Made by a program: the position numbers and the translations under genes
Source: Pradoshia eiseniae
GTDB lineage: Bacteria; Bacillota; Bacilli; Bacillales; Pradoshiaceae
Direction: 5' to 3'
Assembly (NCBI RefSeq): GCF_002946355.1
Contig: NZ_PKOZ01000013.1
Coordinates: 1-62,345, forward strand
Length of the DNA: 62,345 nucleotides
Part shown: one piece after another, positions 43,883 through 56,959 of the stretch
How positions within the stretch are numbered: position 1 is the first letter of the stretch
How the letters are laid out: every line of letters begins with the position of its first letter
Notes under the pieces: model-generated
Seen by the model: only the letters and a program-made list of their open reading frames with translations
Told to the model about the DNA's origin: nothing
Database searches by the model: none

Positions 43883-44245
43883 ATGATCACGAAGGCTAAC
43901 AAAAACGCTACTCGTAAGAAAAGACATGCACGTGTTCGCGCTAAGCTCGCTGGCACTGCAACTCGTCCGCGTTTGAATGTTTTCCGATCCAATAAGCACA
44001 TTTACGCACAGCTTATTGATGATGCTAATGGTGTTACATTGGCTAGTGCATCAACTCTTGATAAAGAAATTAGCCTTGACGCCACAAGCAATGTGGACGC
44101 AGCTAAAGCAGTTGGCGCACTAATCGCTAAACGCGCTGTAGAAAAAGGCGTTTCCGAAGTAGTTTTTGACCGTGGAGGATACTTATACCACGGACGCATA
44201 CAAGCACTTGCAGATGCTGCACGTGAAAACGGATTACAATTCTAA
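43883..44245 (+). CDS. rplR: 50S ribosomal protein L18
   Basis: 120 residues, arginine-rich N-terminus ([20 protein letters not shown]), ends [20 protein letters not shown]. Binds 5S rRNA. Preceded by the small hairpin CCTAA-AGC-TTAGG (43855-43867) and GAAAGGAG. Confidence 0.97.
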   Translation: MITKANKNATRKKRHARVRAKLAGTATRPRLNVFRSNKHIYAQLIDDANGVTLASASTLDKEISLDATSNVDAAKAVGALIAKRAVEKGVSEVVFDRGGYLYHGRIQALADAARENGLQF

Positions 44246-44268
44246 TAGATAAAGGAGGGACATATTAG

Positions 44269-44769
44269 ATGCGTCGCATTGATCCAAATAAATTAGAACT
44301 AGAAGAACGCGTTGTTACGGTTAACCGCGTTGCGAAAGTAGTAAAAGGCGGACGTCGTTTCCGTTTCACTGCCCTAGTAGTAGTAGGAGATAAGAACGGT
44401 CATGTAGGATTTGGTACAGGTAAAGCACAAGAGGTACCTGATGCTATCCGCAAGGCTATCGAGGATGCGAAGAAAAACTTGGTGACTGTACCAATGGTTG
44501 GAGTTACAATTCCTCACGAAGTTATCGGACGTTTCGGATCTGGTGAAATCCTAATGAAGCCAGCTTCTGAAGGTACTGGAGTTATCGCTGGTGGCCCAGT
44601 TCGTGCGGTACTTGAATTAGCAGGTATTGCTGATATCCTTTCCAAGTCTCTTGGCTCTAACACACCAATCAATATGGTTCGTGCTACTATCGATGGTATC
44701 AAGCAATTGAAATCTGCTGAAGAAGTGGCAAAATTGCGTGGTAAGTCAGTAGAGGAACTGTTAGGATAA
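44269..44769 (+). CDS. rpsE: 30S ribosomal protein S5
   Basis: 166 residues; N-terminal double-stranded RNA-binding fold with [19 protein letters not shown], wild type in the loop linked to spectinomycin resistance as far as I can judge. AAGGAGGG ribosome binding site. Confidence 0.97.
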   Translation: MRRIDPNKLELEERVVTVNRVAKVVKGGRRFRFTALVVVGDKNGHVGFGTGKAQEVPDAIRKAIEDAKKNLVTVPMVGVTIPHEVIGRFGSGEILMKPASEGTGVIAGGPVRAVLELAGIADILSKSLGSNTPINMVRATIDGIKQLKSAEEVAKLRGKSVEELLG

Positions 44770-44782
44770 GGAGGGAAATCAA

Positions 44783-44965
44783 ATGGCTAAAAAATTGGAA
44801 ATTACCCTCACGCGTAGTTTAATCGGCCGTCCCGATGACCAACGCGTAACAGTGAATACTCTTGGTCTTAAAAAAATGCACCAAACTGTAGTGCATAACG
44901 ACAATGATGCTATTCGCGGTATGATCAACAAGGTTTCACACCTTGTAACTGTTAAAGAAATTTAA
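44783..44965 (+). CDS. rpmD: 50S ribosomal protein L30
   Basis: 60 residues, [20 protein letters not shown] then [28 protein letters not shown] ribosome binding site 13 bases after rpsE. Confidence 0.96.
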   Translation: MAKKLEITLTRSLIGRPDDQRVTVNTLGLKKMHQTVVHNDNDAIRGMINKVSHLVTVKEI

Positions 44966-44998
44966 TGCTAACTAACGTTGATATAAGGAGGTGCCAGC

Positions 44999-45438
44999 AT
45001 GAAACTTCACGAATTAAAACCTGCTGAAGGTTCTCGTAAAGCGCGCAAACGTGTAGGCCGCGGTATTGGTTCTGGTCACGGTAAAACTGCGACTAAAGGT
45101 CACAAAGGTCAAAACGCTCGCTCTGGTGGCGGTGTTCGACTTGGATTTGAAGGGGGTCAAACTCCTTTATTCAGACGTTTACCAAAACGTGGATTCACTA
45201 ACATTCATCGTAAAGAATTTGCAGCAGTAAACTTAGAAAAACTTAATCGCTTTGAAGATGGTACGGAAGTAACACCTGAATTGTTAATCGAAACAGGCGT
45301 TGTTAAAAGCGAAAAAGCAGGAATCAAAATTCTTGCTAAAGGTAATGTAGAGAAAAAGTTAACTGTAAAAGCTCATAAATTCTCTGCTGCTGCAAAAGAA
45401 GCGATTGAAGCCGCAGGCGGTAAAACTGAGGTGATTTA

Positions 45439-45439
<1 letters not shown>
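44999..45439 (+). CDS. rplO: 50S ribosomal protein L15
   Basis: 146 residues; glycine/arginine-rich N-terminus ([19 protein letters not shown]) and the C-terminal globular domain. AAGGAGGTG ribosome binding site. The last base of its TAA is the first base of the secY ATG. Confidence 0.97.
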
Positions 45440-48184
<2,745 letters not shown>

Positions 48185-48200
48185 TTGTAGGTGATCCTGA

Positions 48201-48506
48201 TTGATCCATGAGGATAGATCTCCCCGACTGGGACAATTTGTGCGTGTCACTCAAGGCAGGGACACAGACCAATATGCCATCGTTGTGAGAATCGCTGATG
48301 ATAAGTTTGTTTGGATTGCCGATGGCGACAGACGCAAGTTTGATCGTGCGAAGCGTAAAAACATACTTCATTTGCATTTTTACGAAGCTTATTCACCTGA
48401 GGTGGAGAATAGCTTAGGGGAAACAGGTCGCGTCACGAACGGGAAACTCCGTTACGCATTGACATATTTCTTGAAAAGCTTAGAGAAGAAGGGAGAAGAA
48501 CTGTAA
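48201..48506 (+). CDS. KOW-domain RNA-binding protein (L14e-like, YbzG family)
   Basis: 101 residues from TTG 48201, seven bases after AGGTGAT. N-terminal KOW-like segment [20 protein letters not shown]; the rest is basic. A small conserved member of this gene order between map and infA in bacilli; likely ribosome associated, role unknown. Its stop shares one base with the infA ATG. Confidence 0.8.
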   Translation: MIHEDRSPRLGQFVRVTQGRDTDQYAIVVRIADDKFVWIADGDRRKFDRAKRKNILHLHFYEAYSPEVENSLGETGRVTNGKLRYALTYFLKSLEKKGEEL

Positions 48507-48724
48507 TGGCAAAAGATGATGTTATTGAAGTAGAGGGTACAGTTACTGAGACTTTACCAAACGCTATGTTTAAAGTGGAATTAGAGAATGGCCATACTGT
48601 CCTTGCTCATGTTTCTGGCAAAATCAGAATGCACTTTATTCGTATTCTGCCAGGTGATAAAGTGACGGTTGAGCTATCTCCTTATGACTTAACCCGCGGA
48701 AGAATAACGTATCGTTTTAAATAA
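48506..48724 (+). CDS. infA: Translation initiation factor IF-1
   Basis: 72 residues, an OB fold: [20 protein letters not shown], then [20 protein letters not shown]. Binds the A site of the 30S subunit during initiation. Start overlaps the preceding stop (TAATG). Confidence 0.97.
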   Translation: MAKDDVIEVEGTVTETLPNAMFKVELENGHTVLAHVSGKIRMHFIRILPGDKVTVELSPYDLTRGRITYRFK

Positions 48725-48750
48725 TCTCGGTTGCACTCCGCATTTTATAA

Positions 48751-48876
<126 letters not shown>

Positions 48877-48899
48877 TAATAAAGGAGGTGCGCATATAA

Positions 48900-49265
48900 A
48901 TGGCACGTATTGCTGGAGTAGATATTCCTCGTGACAAACGAGTTGTTATTTCTTTAACTTATATTTTCGGTATCGGCAGACCAACTGCTCAAAAAGTTCT
49001 TGCAGAAGCTGGTGTTTCTGAAGAAACTCGCGTTCGCGATCTTACTGAAGACGAGTTGAACAAAATCCGTGAAATCATCGACGGTTACAAAGTTGAAGGT
49101 GACCTTCGCCGTGAAGTATCCCTTAACATCAAACGTCTAATGGAAATCGGATGCTACCGTGGACTTCGCCACAGAAGAGGACTTCCTGTTCGTGGACAAA
49201 ACACGAAAAACAACGCTCGTACTCGTAAAGGCCCACGTAAAACTGTAGCTAACAAGAAAAAATAA
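48900..49265 (+). CDS. rpsM: 30S ribosomal protein S13
   Basis: 121 residues; [20 protein letters not shown] at the start, [20 protein letters not shown] near the basic C-terminus. Contacts P-site tRNA and the 50S bridge. AAGGAGGTG ribosome binding site. Confidence 0.97.
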   Translation: MARIAGVDIPRDKRVVISLTYIFGIGRPTAQKVLAEAGVSEETRVRDLTEDELNKIREIIDGYKVEGDLRREVSLNIKRLMEIGCYRGLRHRRGLPVRGQNTKNNARTRKGPRKTVANKKK

Positions 49266-49272
49266 TAAGTAA

Positions 49273-49677
<405 letters not shown>

Positions 49678-49683
49678 TTTTGT

Positions 49684-49713
49684 TTGAATAGATTTCATAT
49701 CCCTGTCTATAAT
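49684..49713 (+). promoter_or_regulatory. Candidate internal promoter of rpoA-rplQ
   Basis: TTGAAT at 49684-49689 and TATAAT at 49708-49713, spacer 18, just after the rpsK stop. It would allow rpoA to be expressed apart from the ribosomal protein genes. Confidence 0.6.
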
Positions 49714-49800
49714 GGGATAATAGAAAGGTTTTCTTTGTACAAGAAAGTCATCAGTAAGTTGCGCACATTCGGGAGTTTATATTGGGGAATTTCGGTTAGA

Positions 49801-49835
49801 TCGAAACCACTACCTTCTTCTAGCCGGGGTTTCGA
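49801..49835 (+). other. Hairpin in the rpoA leader
   Basis: TCGAAACC (49801-49808) pairs perfectly with GGTTTCGA (49828-49835) over a 19-base loop, ending about seven bases before the AAGGAGGG ribosome binding site. No T tract. Confidence 0.6.
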
Positions 49836-49859
49836 CGTTTTGAAGGAGGGTATTGTTGA

Positions 49860-50804
49860 ATGATCGAGATAGAAAAACCAAAAATTGAAACGGTTCAAAT
49901 CAGCGAGGACGGAAAATATGGGAAGTTTATCGTTGAACCACTTGAGCGTGGATATGGAACAACTTTGGGTAACTCCTTACGTCGTATCCTACTATCCTCA
50001 TTGCCTGGTGCTGCCGTTACATCTATTCAAATTGATGGTGTACTCCATGAGTTCTCTACTATTGAGGGTGTAGAAGAAGATGTAACAGCTATTATCCTAA
50101 ATATTAAGAAACTCGCATTAAAGATTTATTCCGATGAGGAAAAAACCCTTGAAATTGATGTTCAAGGTGAAGGAGCTGTAACGGCTGCTGATATTACACA
50201 TGATAGTGACGTAGAGATCCTTAATCCGGACCTTCTCATTGCTCATCTTTCCAAGAAAGCACACTTGCGCATGCGCCTAGTGGCTAAACGCGGAAGAGGC
50301 TACACGCCGGCTGATCAAAACAAACGTGAAGATCAACCAATCGGTGTAATACCAATTGACTCTATTTACACTCCAGTATCTCGCATGACTTATCAAGTAG
50401 AAAATACACGTGTTGGCCAATTGACTAACTACGATAAATTGACTCTTGATGTATGGACTGATGGAAGCACTGGTCCGAAAGAAGCGATTGCGCTCGGCGC
50501 AAAGATTGTTACTGAGCATTTAAATATCTTTGTTGGTTTAACGGATGAAGCTCAAAATGCTGAAATCATGGTTGAAAAAGAAGAGGATCAAAAAGAAAAA
50601 GTACTTGAGATGACTATCGAAGAGCTTGATCTTTCTGTTCGTTCTTACAACTGCTTGAAGCGTGCTGGCATCAACACGGTGCAAGAGCTTGCCAATAAAA
50701 CAGAAGAAGATATGATGAAGGTTCGTAACCTTGGCCGTAAATCACTTGAAGAAGTGAAAGCTAAGCTTGAAGAATTAGGTCTTTCCCTGCGTAAAGACGA
50801 CTAA
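49860..50804 (+). CDS. rpoA: DNA-directed RNA polymerase subunit alpha
   Basis: 314 residues. N-terminal assembly domain with [19 protein letters not shown], a flexible linker near 225-240, and a C-terminal domain with [20 protein letters not shown] and [14 protein letters not shown] for UP-element and activator contacts. AAGGAGGG ribosome binding site. Confidence 0.98.
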   Translation: MIEIEKPKIETVQISEDGKYGKFIVEPLERGYGTTLGNSLRRILLSSLPGAAVTSIQIDGVLHEFSTIEGVEEDVTAIILNIKKLALKIYSDEEKTLEIDVQGEGAVTAADITHDSDVEILNPDLLIAHLSKKAHLRMRLVAKRGRGYTPADQNKREDQPIGVIPIDSIYTPVSRMTYQVENTRVGQLTNYDKLTLDVWTDGSTGPKEAIALGAKIVTEHLNIFVGLTDEAQNAEIMVEKEEDQKEKVLEMTIEELDLSVRSYNCLKRAGINTVQELANKTEEDMMKVRNLGRKSLEEVKAKLEELGLSLRKDD

Positions 50805-50837
50805 TAAAAGACAAGATACTATCCGTATTTCACCTAA

Positions 50838-51215
<378 letters not shown>

Positions 51216-51224
51216 TCATCAAAT

Positions 51225-51265
51225 GAATCAAAGGGAGAAGCAATTCTCTCTTCTGGTTCCTTTTT
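51225..51265 (+). terminator. Terminator of the S10-spc-alpha supercluster
   Basis: GAATCA-AAGGGAGAA pairs with TTCTCTCTT-C-TGGTTC (one bulged C, two G-U pairs), loop GCAA, followed by CTTTTT. Confidence 0.8.
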
Positions 51266-51401
51266 GACAAGCCGATAGCAAGAAGCGCAGCAATAAGTTG
51301 CGCTTATGCTTTTAAGCTTATTTACTGAATAATCCAAAAAACGATGGAGCGCTACGATATGTCTTACTTTCAGGTGACGATCTGAACTTTTACATGTCTA
51401 G

Positions 51402-51521
51402 CTCTTGCACCCCTAATTATGGGCAAAACGTATGTTGTCCATGCTTGTTTAAGATAAGGTAAATGCTGTTCTTAATTCCGAGGGCCTTATGTCCCAGCGG
51501 AAGGGGGTGCAGCGTTTTTTT
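51402..51521 (+). other. Structured non-coding stretch ending in a terminator
   Basis: About 120 bases. TTGCACCCC (51405-51413) pairs with GGGGTGCAG (51504-51512) over a 90-base interval and is followed by CG and seven T. Inside, GGGCAA/TTGTCC (51421-51440) forms a hairpin and GGG/CCC near 51482-51494 a smaller one. No open reading frame. It could be the leader (riboswitch-like) of ecfA1 or a small RNA; I recognise no known class and see no clear promoter before it. 51266-51401 also holds a small hairpin (AAGCGCA 51283-51289 with TGCGCTT 51299-51305) and nothing else recognised. Confidence 0.5.
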
Positions 51522-51532
51522 ATACCTAAAAT

Positions 51533-51561
51533 TAAGCAAAATGGGAAGAAAGCTTTATAAT
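51533..51561 (+). promoter_or_regulatory. Candidate promoter of ecfA1
   Basis: TATAAT at 51556-51561 with TTAAGC at 51533-51538, spacer 17; the -35 is poor. It lies after the T tract of the structured stretch. Confidence 0.5.
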
Positions 51562-51599
51562 GAGAAGAGCAGAGAATAGAGGAGCATAGGGAGGAAGCT

Positions 51600-52436
51600 A
51601 TGAGGAAACCGTTGGCAGAAGTAAGCAATGTATCCTTTCAATATGAAACGAGTACAAAAAAAGCGCTTGATAGTGTCTCCTTCACCGTTTTTGAGGGAGA
51701 ATGGCTAGCTATTGTCGGGCATAATGGCTCTGGCAAATCGACCTTAGCAAAACTATTAATAGGCCTCAATTTTCCTGATGAGGGGATTATCAAGGTTAGA
51801 GATATGGAAATGGGCGAAAAGCATTTATGGGAGATCAGACGCCAAATTGGTATGGTCTTTCAAAATCCCGATAATCAATTTGTCGGCACGACAGTTGTGG
51901 ATGATGTGGCTTTTGGTTTGGAAAACGCCGGCATCAAGAGGGAAGAAATGATTGGCCGGGTAAAGGATGCGCTCGTAAAAGTGCGCATGGATGGCTTTCT
52001 CAATCAAGAGCCGCACCATTTATCAGGGGGCCAGAAGCAACGGGTTGCGCTTGCTGGTGTGCTAGCGCTAGGCCCCTCCATCATCATCTTGGATGAGGCT
52101 ACCTCTATGCTTGACCCGATGGGAAGAGCAGAGGTGCTGGAGACAATCCGCCAGCTGAAAGCGGACAAAAACTTAACAGTCATCTCCATTACGCATGACT
52201 TGGACGAGGCTGCACGAGCAGATCGGATGATTGTGCTGAATCAAGGCAGAGTTTTTGCTGAAGGTACACCAAAGGAGATCTTTGCCTTGGATGAAGAGCT
52301 TATTAAGCTCGGTCTTGATATCCCCTTCGCCGTGAAGATGGGTAAGCTCTTACGTGAACAAGGGCTAGAGGTCGCCAATCACATCACAGAGGAAGGGCTG
52401 GTGGATGAACTATGCAAATTTCGCTCAAACAAGTAG
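51600..52436 (+). CDS. ecfA1: ECF transporter ATPase EcfA1
   Basis: 278 residues. Walker A VGHNGSGKST near 40, signature LSGGQKQR, Walker B IIILDEATSMLDP. One of two ATPases that energise vitamin and metal uptake by energy-coupling factor transporters with interchangeable substrate-binding S proteins. GGGAGG ribosome binding site. Overlaps ecfA2 by 25 bases. Confidence 0.95.
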   Translation: MRKPLAEVSNVSFQYETSTKKALDSVSFTVFEGEWLAIVGHNGSGKSTLAKLLIGLNFPDEGIIKVRDMEMGEKHLWEIRRQIGMVFQNPDNQFVGTTVVDDVAFGLENAGIKREEMIGRVKDALVKVRMDGFLNQEPHHLSGGQKQRVALAGVLALGPSIIILDEATSMLDPMGRAEVLETIRQLKADKNLTVISITHDLDEAARADRMIVLNQGRVFAEGTPKEIFALDEELIKLGLDIPFAVKMGKLLREQGLEVANHITEEGLVDELCKFRSNK

Positions 52437-53278
52437 CTCATCTTTATCAGGAGGGTACTCCTTTTGAGTTTCGGGCTATCTATGACATCAATGTAGAGTT
52501 TCCCTCCGGTTCCTTTATTGGGGTAATTGGTCATACGGGTTCAGGGAAGTCCACCCTGCTTCAGCATCTGAATGCCTTGCTAAAGCCTTCTGAAGGGCTG
52601 GTGACCATTGGGGAGAGAACCATTACTTCCGATAAGAAGGTCAAGAACTTGAAGCCCATTCGCAAGCAGGTTGGAATCGTCTTTCAATTCCCAGAACACC
52701 AGCTTTTTGAAGAGACGGTCGAAAAGGATATATGCTTTGGTCCAATGAATTTTGGCGTAAGTGAGGAAGAAGCAAAGACAAGGGCACGAGCTGCTCTTGA
52801 GCTCGTAGGTCTGCATGAGTCCGTTCTGAAGGTATCCCCATTTGATTTATCAGGAGGACAAATGCGGAGGGTGGCAATTGCTGGCGTTCTTGCAATGGAG
52901 CCAGAGGTTATTGTGCTTGATGAACCAACTGCAGGGCTTGATCCGAGAGGGCGTAAGGAGATTATGGAGATGTTTTATAAGCTTCATAAGGAAAAAGGCA
53001 TCACAACGATTCTCGTAACCCATAGCATGGAGGATGCAGCCCGCTATGCCGATGAACTTGTCATTATGAACAAGGGGACAATTGTAAAGAAGGCCCCGCC
53101 TGCTGATATCTTTGCCGAGCCAGAGGAATTGATGAATCTTGGACTTGCCGTTCCGGATACAGTCCAGTTTCAGCTGAGGTTCGAAGAGAAGACAGGCATC
53201 CAATTGGCGAAGAGACATTTGTCCATGGAAGAGCTGGCAAGAGAAATCAAAGCTGTGCTCGGAGGTGATCCGATATGA
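52412..53278 (+). CDS. ecfA2: ECF transporter ATPase EcfA2
   Basis: 288 residues. Walker A IGHTGSGKST near 40, signature LSGGQMRR, Walker B VIVLDEPTAGLDP. Pairs with EcfA1 as a heterodimer on EcfT. Start lies 25 bases inside ecfA1; the end overlaps ecfT by four bases, so the whole module is translationally coupled. Confidence 0.95.
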   Translation: MQISLKQVAHLYQEGTPFEFRAIYDINVEFPSGSFIGVIGHTGSGKSTLLQHLNALLKPSEGLVTIGERTITSDKKVKNLKPIRKQVGIVFQFPEHQLFEETVEKDICFGPMNFGVSEEEAKTRARAALELVGLHESVLKVSPFDLSGGQMRRVAIAGVLAMEPEVIVLDEPTAGLDPRGRKEIMEMFYKLHKEKGITTILVTHSMEDAARYADELVIMNKGTIVKKAPPADIFAEPEELMNLGLAVPDTVQFQLRFEEKTGIQLAKRHLSMEELAREIKAVLGGDPI

Positions 53279-54072
53279 TGGACAAGTTTATTATCGGACG
53301 CTATGTCCCTGCTGAATCTGTTGTTCATCGGATGGATCCACGGACAAAGCTGCTTATGGTCCTGATTTATATCTGTATCGTCTTTCTTGCGAATAATTGG
53401 CTGACCTATGGATTATTAATCATTTATACACTCGTATTGATTGCCCTAACCAAGATTAAGCCATCATTCATCATACAGGGCTTGAAGCCGGTCATCCTGC
53501 TCATTATCCTCACATTGATCATCCAGCTGTTCTTTACAAAAAGAGGAGAGATTGTATTTACACTCTTTGGCATGGATATCTATGACGAAGGGATCAAGAT
53601 GGGGGTTTTCATATCCTTGCGCTTCACCTTGCTTATCCTCATCACAAGTGTCATGACTTTGACAACGACACCGATAGAGATTACCGATGGAATGGAAACC
53701 TTGCTGAATCCGTTGAAGAAAATCAAGTTTCCTGTTCATGAGCTTGCATTGATGATGTCTATTTCCTTGCGCTTTATTCCGACGTTACTCGAGGAGACGG
53801 ATAAAATCGTCAAGGCGCAGACCTCAAGAGGTGTTGATTTCTCTAGCGGTCCTCTTAAGGAAAGGTTCCGGGCGGTCGTTCCATTGCTGGTGCCGCTATT
53901 TGTCGGCTCATTTAAGCGTGCTGAGGAGCTGGCTGTCGCGATGGAGGCAAGGGGCTATCGCGGCGGAGAAGGGCGTACGAAGTATAAAGCCCTCTCCTGG
54001 CATTTGAGGGACAGCCTTTTAATCGGATCCCTGGTCATCTTGACGATATTACTAGTTTGGACGCGATCATAA
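53275..54072 (+). CDS. ecfT: ECF transporter transmembrane subunit EcfT
   Basis: 265 residues from the first of two adjacent ATGs (MMDKFIIGRYVP). Several membrane helices, and near 215-225 the coupling motif AMEARGYRGGEGRT, an ARG signature that contacts the ATPases. No S component gene is adjacent, as is normal for a shared (group II) module. Confidence 0.95.
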   Translation: MMDKFIIGRYVPAESVVHRMDPRTKLLMVLIYICIVFLANNWLTYGLLIIYTLVLIALTKIKPSFIIQGLKPVILLIILTLIIQLFFTKRGEIVFTLFGMDIYDEGIKMGVFISLRFTLLILITSVMTLTTTPIEITDGMETLLNPLKKIKFPVHELALMMSISLRFIPTLLEETDKIVKAQTSRGVDFSSGPLKERFRAVVPLLVPLFVGSFKRAEELAVAMEARGYRGGEGRTKYKALSWHLRDSLLIGSLVILTILLVWTRS

Positions 54073-54084
54073 ATGGAGAACAAT

Positions 54085-54825
54085 ATGCAACGGTATAAAT
54101 GTATAGTAGCTTATGACGGGACAGGCTTTGCCGGTTACCAAGTACAGCCGGGAAAGCGGACCGTTCAGCTTGAGATTGAACAAGCCTTAAGCAAAATTCA
54201 TAAGGGCGATTCTGTCCGGATAGCTGCATCCGGACGGACGGATGCAGGCGTACATGCCCGCGGGCAAGTCGTTCATTTTGACTCTAAGCTTCAGATTCCT
54301 GGCGAGCGCTTTAAGAAGGCTTTAAATGCGATGCTCCCGAGGGATATCTCTATCCTCGATGCTTCACCAGTTGATATGGATTTTCACGCCCGGTTTACAA
54401 GCGTTCGTAAGGAATACCGCTATAGAATCAGCCTTAGTGAAGAGAGGGATCCCTTCCTGCGTGACTATGCTTATCATTATCCATATCCACTTAATCTTGA
54501 AGCAATGAAGGAGGCTGCCCAATATCTAAAGGGCACGCATGACTTCACGAGCTTTTGCTCGGCGAAAACCGAGGTAGTGGATAAGGTTAGAACGGTTGAG
54601 GAAATTATTTTCAATACATCAGATGATGAATTGGTGATACAATTCATAGGCAATGGCTTTTTGTACAATATGGTTCGAATCATGACAGGAACTCTTCTTG
54701 AAGTGGGGAGCGGCAAAAAGGCTCCTGCCGAGATGGAGACAATCCTTGCAGCAAGGGACCGTATACAGGCAGGAAAGACAGCGCCGGGGCATGGATTATA
54801 TCTTTGGAAAGTGGATTACGCATAA
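54085..54825 (+). CDS. truA: tRNA pseudouridine synthase TruA
   Basis: 246 residues from ATG 54085 ([20 protein letters not shown]), which follows GGAG by five bases; an in-frame ATG at 54073 directly after the ecfT stop has no ribosome binding site. Catalytic Asp in [17 protein letters not shown]. Makes pseudouridine at tRNA positions 38-40. Co-transcribed with ecfT. Confidence 0.95.
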   Translation: MQRYKCIVAYDGTGFAGYQVQPGKRTVQLEIEQALSKIHKGDSVRIAASGRTDAGVHARGQVVHFDSKLQIPGERFKKALNAMLPRDISILDASPVDMDFHARFTSVRKEYRYRISLSEERDPFLRDYAYHYPYPLNLEAMKEAAQYLKGTHDFTSFCSAKTEVVDKVRTVEEIIFNTSDDELVIQFIGNGFLYNMVRIMTGTLLEVGSGKKAPAEMETILAARDRIQAGKTAPGHGLYLWKVDYA

Positions 54826-54850
54826 CAACTAATCCAGGCGTAACATTTCC

Positions 54851-54879
54851 TTGACATTAGGGTCGAAACGGTATATCAT
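54851..54879 (+). promoter_or_regulatory. SigA promoter of rplM-rpsI
   Basis: TTGACA at 54851-54856 and TATCAT at 54874-54879, spacer 17. Confidence 0.8.
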
Positions 54880-54885
54880 ATCATT

Positions 54886-54990
54886 TGGTATGTTAAAACC
54901 ACGAGAATAGCCCCGGAAACTATTTCGTGTTTAGATAGAGCCACAAGGATTTTTGAAATGTAAAACAAGGAATTATTTTTAGGAGGGTAA
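54886..54990 (+). promoter_or_regulatory. L13-type leader of rplM
   Basis: About 105 bases of leader containing AATAG-CCCCGGAAA-CTATT (near 54904-54923) and CCACGAG/CGTGT segments that look like the L13 leader family of Firmicutes. Such leaders are thought to bind L13 for autoregulation. Assigned by position and partial likeness. Confidence 0.6.
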
Positions 54991-54994
54991 ATTA

Positions 54995-55432
54995 ATGCGT
55001 ACGACGTATATGGCGAAAGCTAGTGATGTAGAACGTAAATGGTACGTTGTCGATGCTGAAGGTCAAACTTTGGGTCGTCTTGCATCAGAAGTAGCCTCAA
55101 TTCTTAGAGGTAAACACAAACCAACTTATACTCCACATGTTGACACTGGTGATCATGTGATTATTATCAATGCATCTAAAATTGAATTGACTGGTAAGAA
55201 ATTGACTGACAAAATTTACTACCGTCACAGCATGCACCCAGGTGGATTGAAAACAAGAACTGCTCTTGAAATGAGAACTAACTACCCTGAGAAAATGTTG
55301 GAGCAAGCAATCAAAGGCATGCTTCCAAAAGGATCTCTTGGTCGCCAAATGGGCAAAAAATTAAACGTTTATGCTGGAGCTGAACATCCGCACCAAGCAC
55401 AAAAACCAGAAGTTCTAGAACTTCGCGGTTAA
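54995..55432 (+). CDS. rplM: 50S ribosomal protein L13
   Basis: 145 residues, [20 protein letters not shown] at the start; contains [20 protein letters not shown] and [12 protein letters not shown]. Early 50S assembly protein. AGGAGGG ribosome binding site; 20 bases before rpsI. Confidence 0.97.
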   Translation: MRTTYMAKASDVERKWYVVDAEGQTLGRLASEVASILRGKHKPTYTPHVDTGDHVIIINASKIELTGKKLTDKIYYRHSMHPGGLKTRTALEMRTNYPEKMLEQAIKGMLPKGSLGRQMGKKLNVYAGAEHPHQAQKPEVLELRG

Positions 55433-55452
55433 TTTAAAAGGAGGATATAACA

Positions 55453-55845
55453 TTGGCACAAGTACAATATTACGGTACTGGTCGACGTAAGAGCTCCGTT
55501 GCTCGTGTGCGTTTGATTCCAGGTGAAGGCCGCATCATTATCAACGATCGTAAAATCGAAGAATACATTCCATTTGAAGCACTTCGCGAAGTTGTGAAGC
55601 AGCCTCTAGTGGTAACTGAAACTACAAACAGCTATGACGTTTTAGTAAACGTTAAAGGCGGTGGCTACACAGGCCAAGCAGGCGCAATCCGTCACGGTAT
55701 TGCTCGTGCGTTGCTTGAAGTAGACCCAGAAAACCGTCCAGGACTTAAACGTGCTGGATTGTTAACTCGTGACTCTCGCATGAAAGAACGTAAAAAATAC
55801 GGTCTTAAAGGCGCGCGTCGTGCACCACAATTCTCAAAACGTTAA
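55453..55845 (+). CDS. rpsI: 30S ribosomal protein S9
   Basis: 130 residues from TTG 55453, seven bases after [27 protein letters not shown] at the start and the conserved tail [11 protein letters not shown] that reaches the P-site tRNA. Confidence 0.97.
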   Translation: MAQVQYYGTGRRKSSVARVRLIPGEGRIIINDRKIEEYIPFEALREVVKQPLVVTETTNSYDVLVNVKGGGYTGQAGAIRHGIARALLEVDPENRPGLKRAGLLTRDSRMKERKKYGLKGARRAPQFSKR

Positions 55846-55864
55846 TCATTGGCGTTTACAAAGG

Positions 55865-55897
55865 CTCTCAAACCTTATTGGTTTGGGGGTCTTTTTT
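55865..55897 (+). terminator. Terminator of rplM-rpsI
   Basis: CTCTCAAACC (55865-55874) pairs with GGTTTGGGGG (55880-55889) with two G-U pairs, then TC and six T. The last 16 bases are identical to those of the terminator at 56820-56849. Confidence 0.85.
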
Positions 55898-55995
55898 ACT
55901 TGGTATCATCATAAAGATGAGCATCAGGTGTGTGATATTAAAACTCTTGATATAGGGTGAGAGTAATTTTTATTACATCATGAGGAGTGAACAGC

Positions 55996-56811
55996 ATGAA
56001 GAAGAACGTATATATGATCATTGTTGCTATATTTTTATCGCTAGGTCTTGCTGCTTGTTCAAGCGATAGTCAAACGACAACGAAGGGTGAAGCTGTAACC
56101 AGCGAATCAAGTGAACCGTTGACGGATTCTGAATTCAAAAAAATGTTGAGTAACCCGGACCAATATAAAGGATCCAAGGTAGTGTTTTATGGCACAGTTT
56201 TTGTTGATCCAGAAAAAGATGATAATGGGACATACTTGCAAGTCTTTGATAAAAACGACAATAACCTCATCATTGCGATTGAGGATCCTAATTTAGAGGT
56301 AGAAGTGGATGACATCGTGAAGGTTAAAGGTGCTGTTAAAGGGGTTTTTGAAGGAGAAAATGCCTTTGGTGCCACTATTGAGGCCCCAGCTATATCAGCT
56401 GTAAGCGTTGAAGTCACTGACTATGCCACAGCTTTTGCTCCTGCGATCCAATCCATCGAGGTTAATGAAAAACAAGAGCAGAGCGGATATGTAATCACCT
56501 TGGAGAAGGTAGAGATTGCAGAGAAAGAGACCCGTGCCTACATTTCGATTACAAACGACAGTCAGGATCAAATTAATTTCTATTCGTTTAATTCAAAGTT
56601 AATCATTGGTTCTGATCAATATGAAGAGAATGATGGTTATCACTATCCGGATATCCCGTCGGAAATTTTGCCTGGCGTGACGGTTAAAGGAATCGTAGCA
56701 TTCCCGGCTATTGATAAGGATGTAGAGAACCTCAAATTCCACTTTGAGGGGTACTCTGAAAATTATGATATTGAAATCGAGCCGTTCAATTTTACAGTTA
56801 AAAATAATTGA
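55996..56811 (+). CDS. Lipoprotein with OB-fold-like and DUF4352-like domains
   Basis: 271 residues from ATG 55996 after GAGGAGTGA (an in-frame GTG at 55987 overlaps the ribosome binding site). Type II signal peptide with lipobox LAAC, lipid-modified Cys at 21. Residues about 40-135 (LTDSEFKKMLSNPDQYKG ... VVKVKG-like strands) resemble the tRNA_anti-like OB fold seen in Bacillus lipoproteins; about 150-271 resembles DUF4352 (telokin-like). Function unknown; probably an exported binding protein. Monocistronic between two near-identical terminators, in the place of B. subtilis ybaJ. Confidence 0.75.
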   Translation: MKKNVYMIIVAIFLSLGLAACSSDSQTTTKGEAVTSESSEPLTDSEFKKMLSNPDQYKGSKVVFYGTVFVDPEKDDNGTYLQVFDKNDNNLIIAIEDPNLEVEVDDIVKVKGAVKGVFEGENAFGATIEAPAISAVSVEVTDYATAFAPAIQSIEVNEKQEQSGYVITLEKVEIAEKETRAYISITNDSQDQINFYSFNSKLIIGSDQYEENDGYHYPDIPSEILPGVTVKGIVAFPAIDKDVENLKFHFEGYSENYDIEIEPFNFTVKNN

Positions 56812-56819
56812 CTTTTAAG

Positions 56820-56849
56820 CCCCCATACATTCATTTGGGGGTCTTTTTT
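56820..56849 (+). terminator. Terminator of the lipoprotein gene
   Basis: CCCCCA (56820-56825) pairs with TGGGGG (56836-56841), ten-base loop, then TC and six T. Confidence 0.88.
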
Positions 56850-56959
56850 GATTTAAAAACATTCCCATTTATCCCATGGCATGAGAGGCTGTTATCAATC
56901 AAACACTATAAACAAATAAGGCTAACGAGTGCCTTAATGTGAATTAGAGGTGTTTAATA

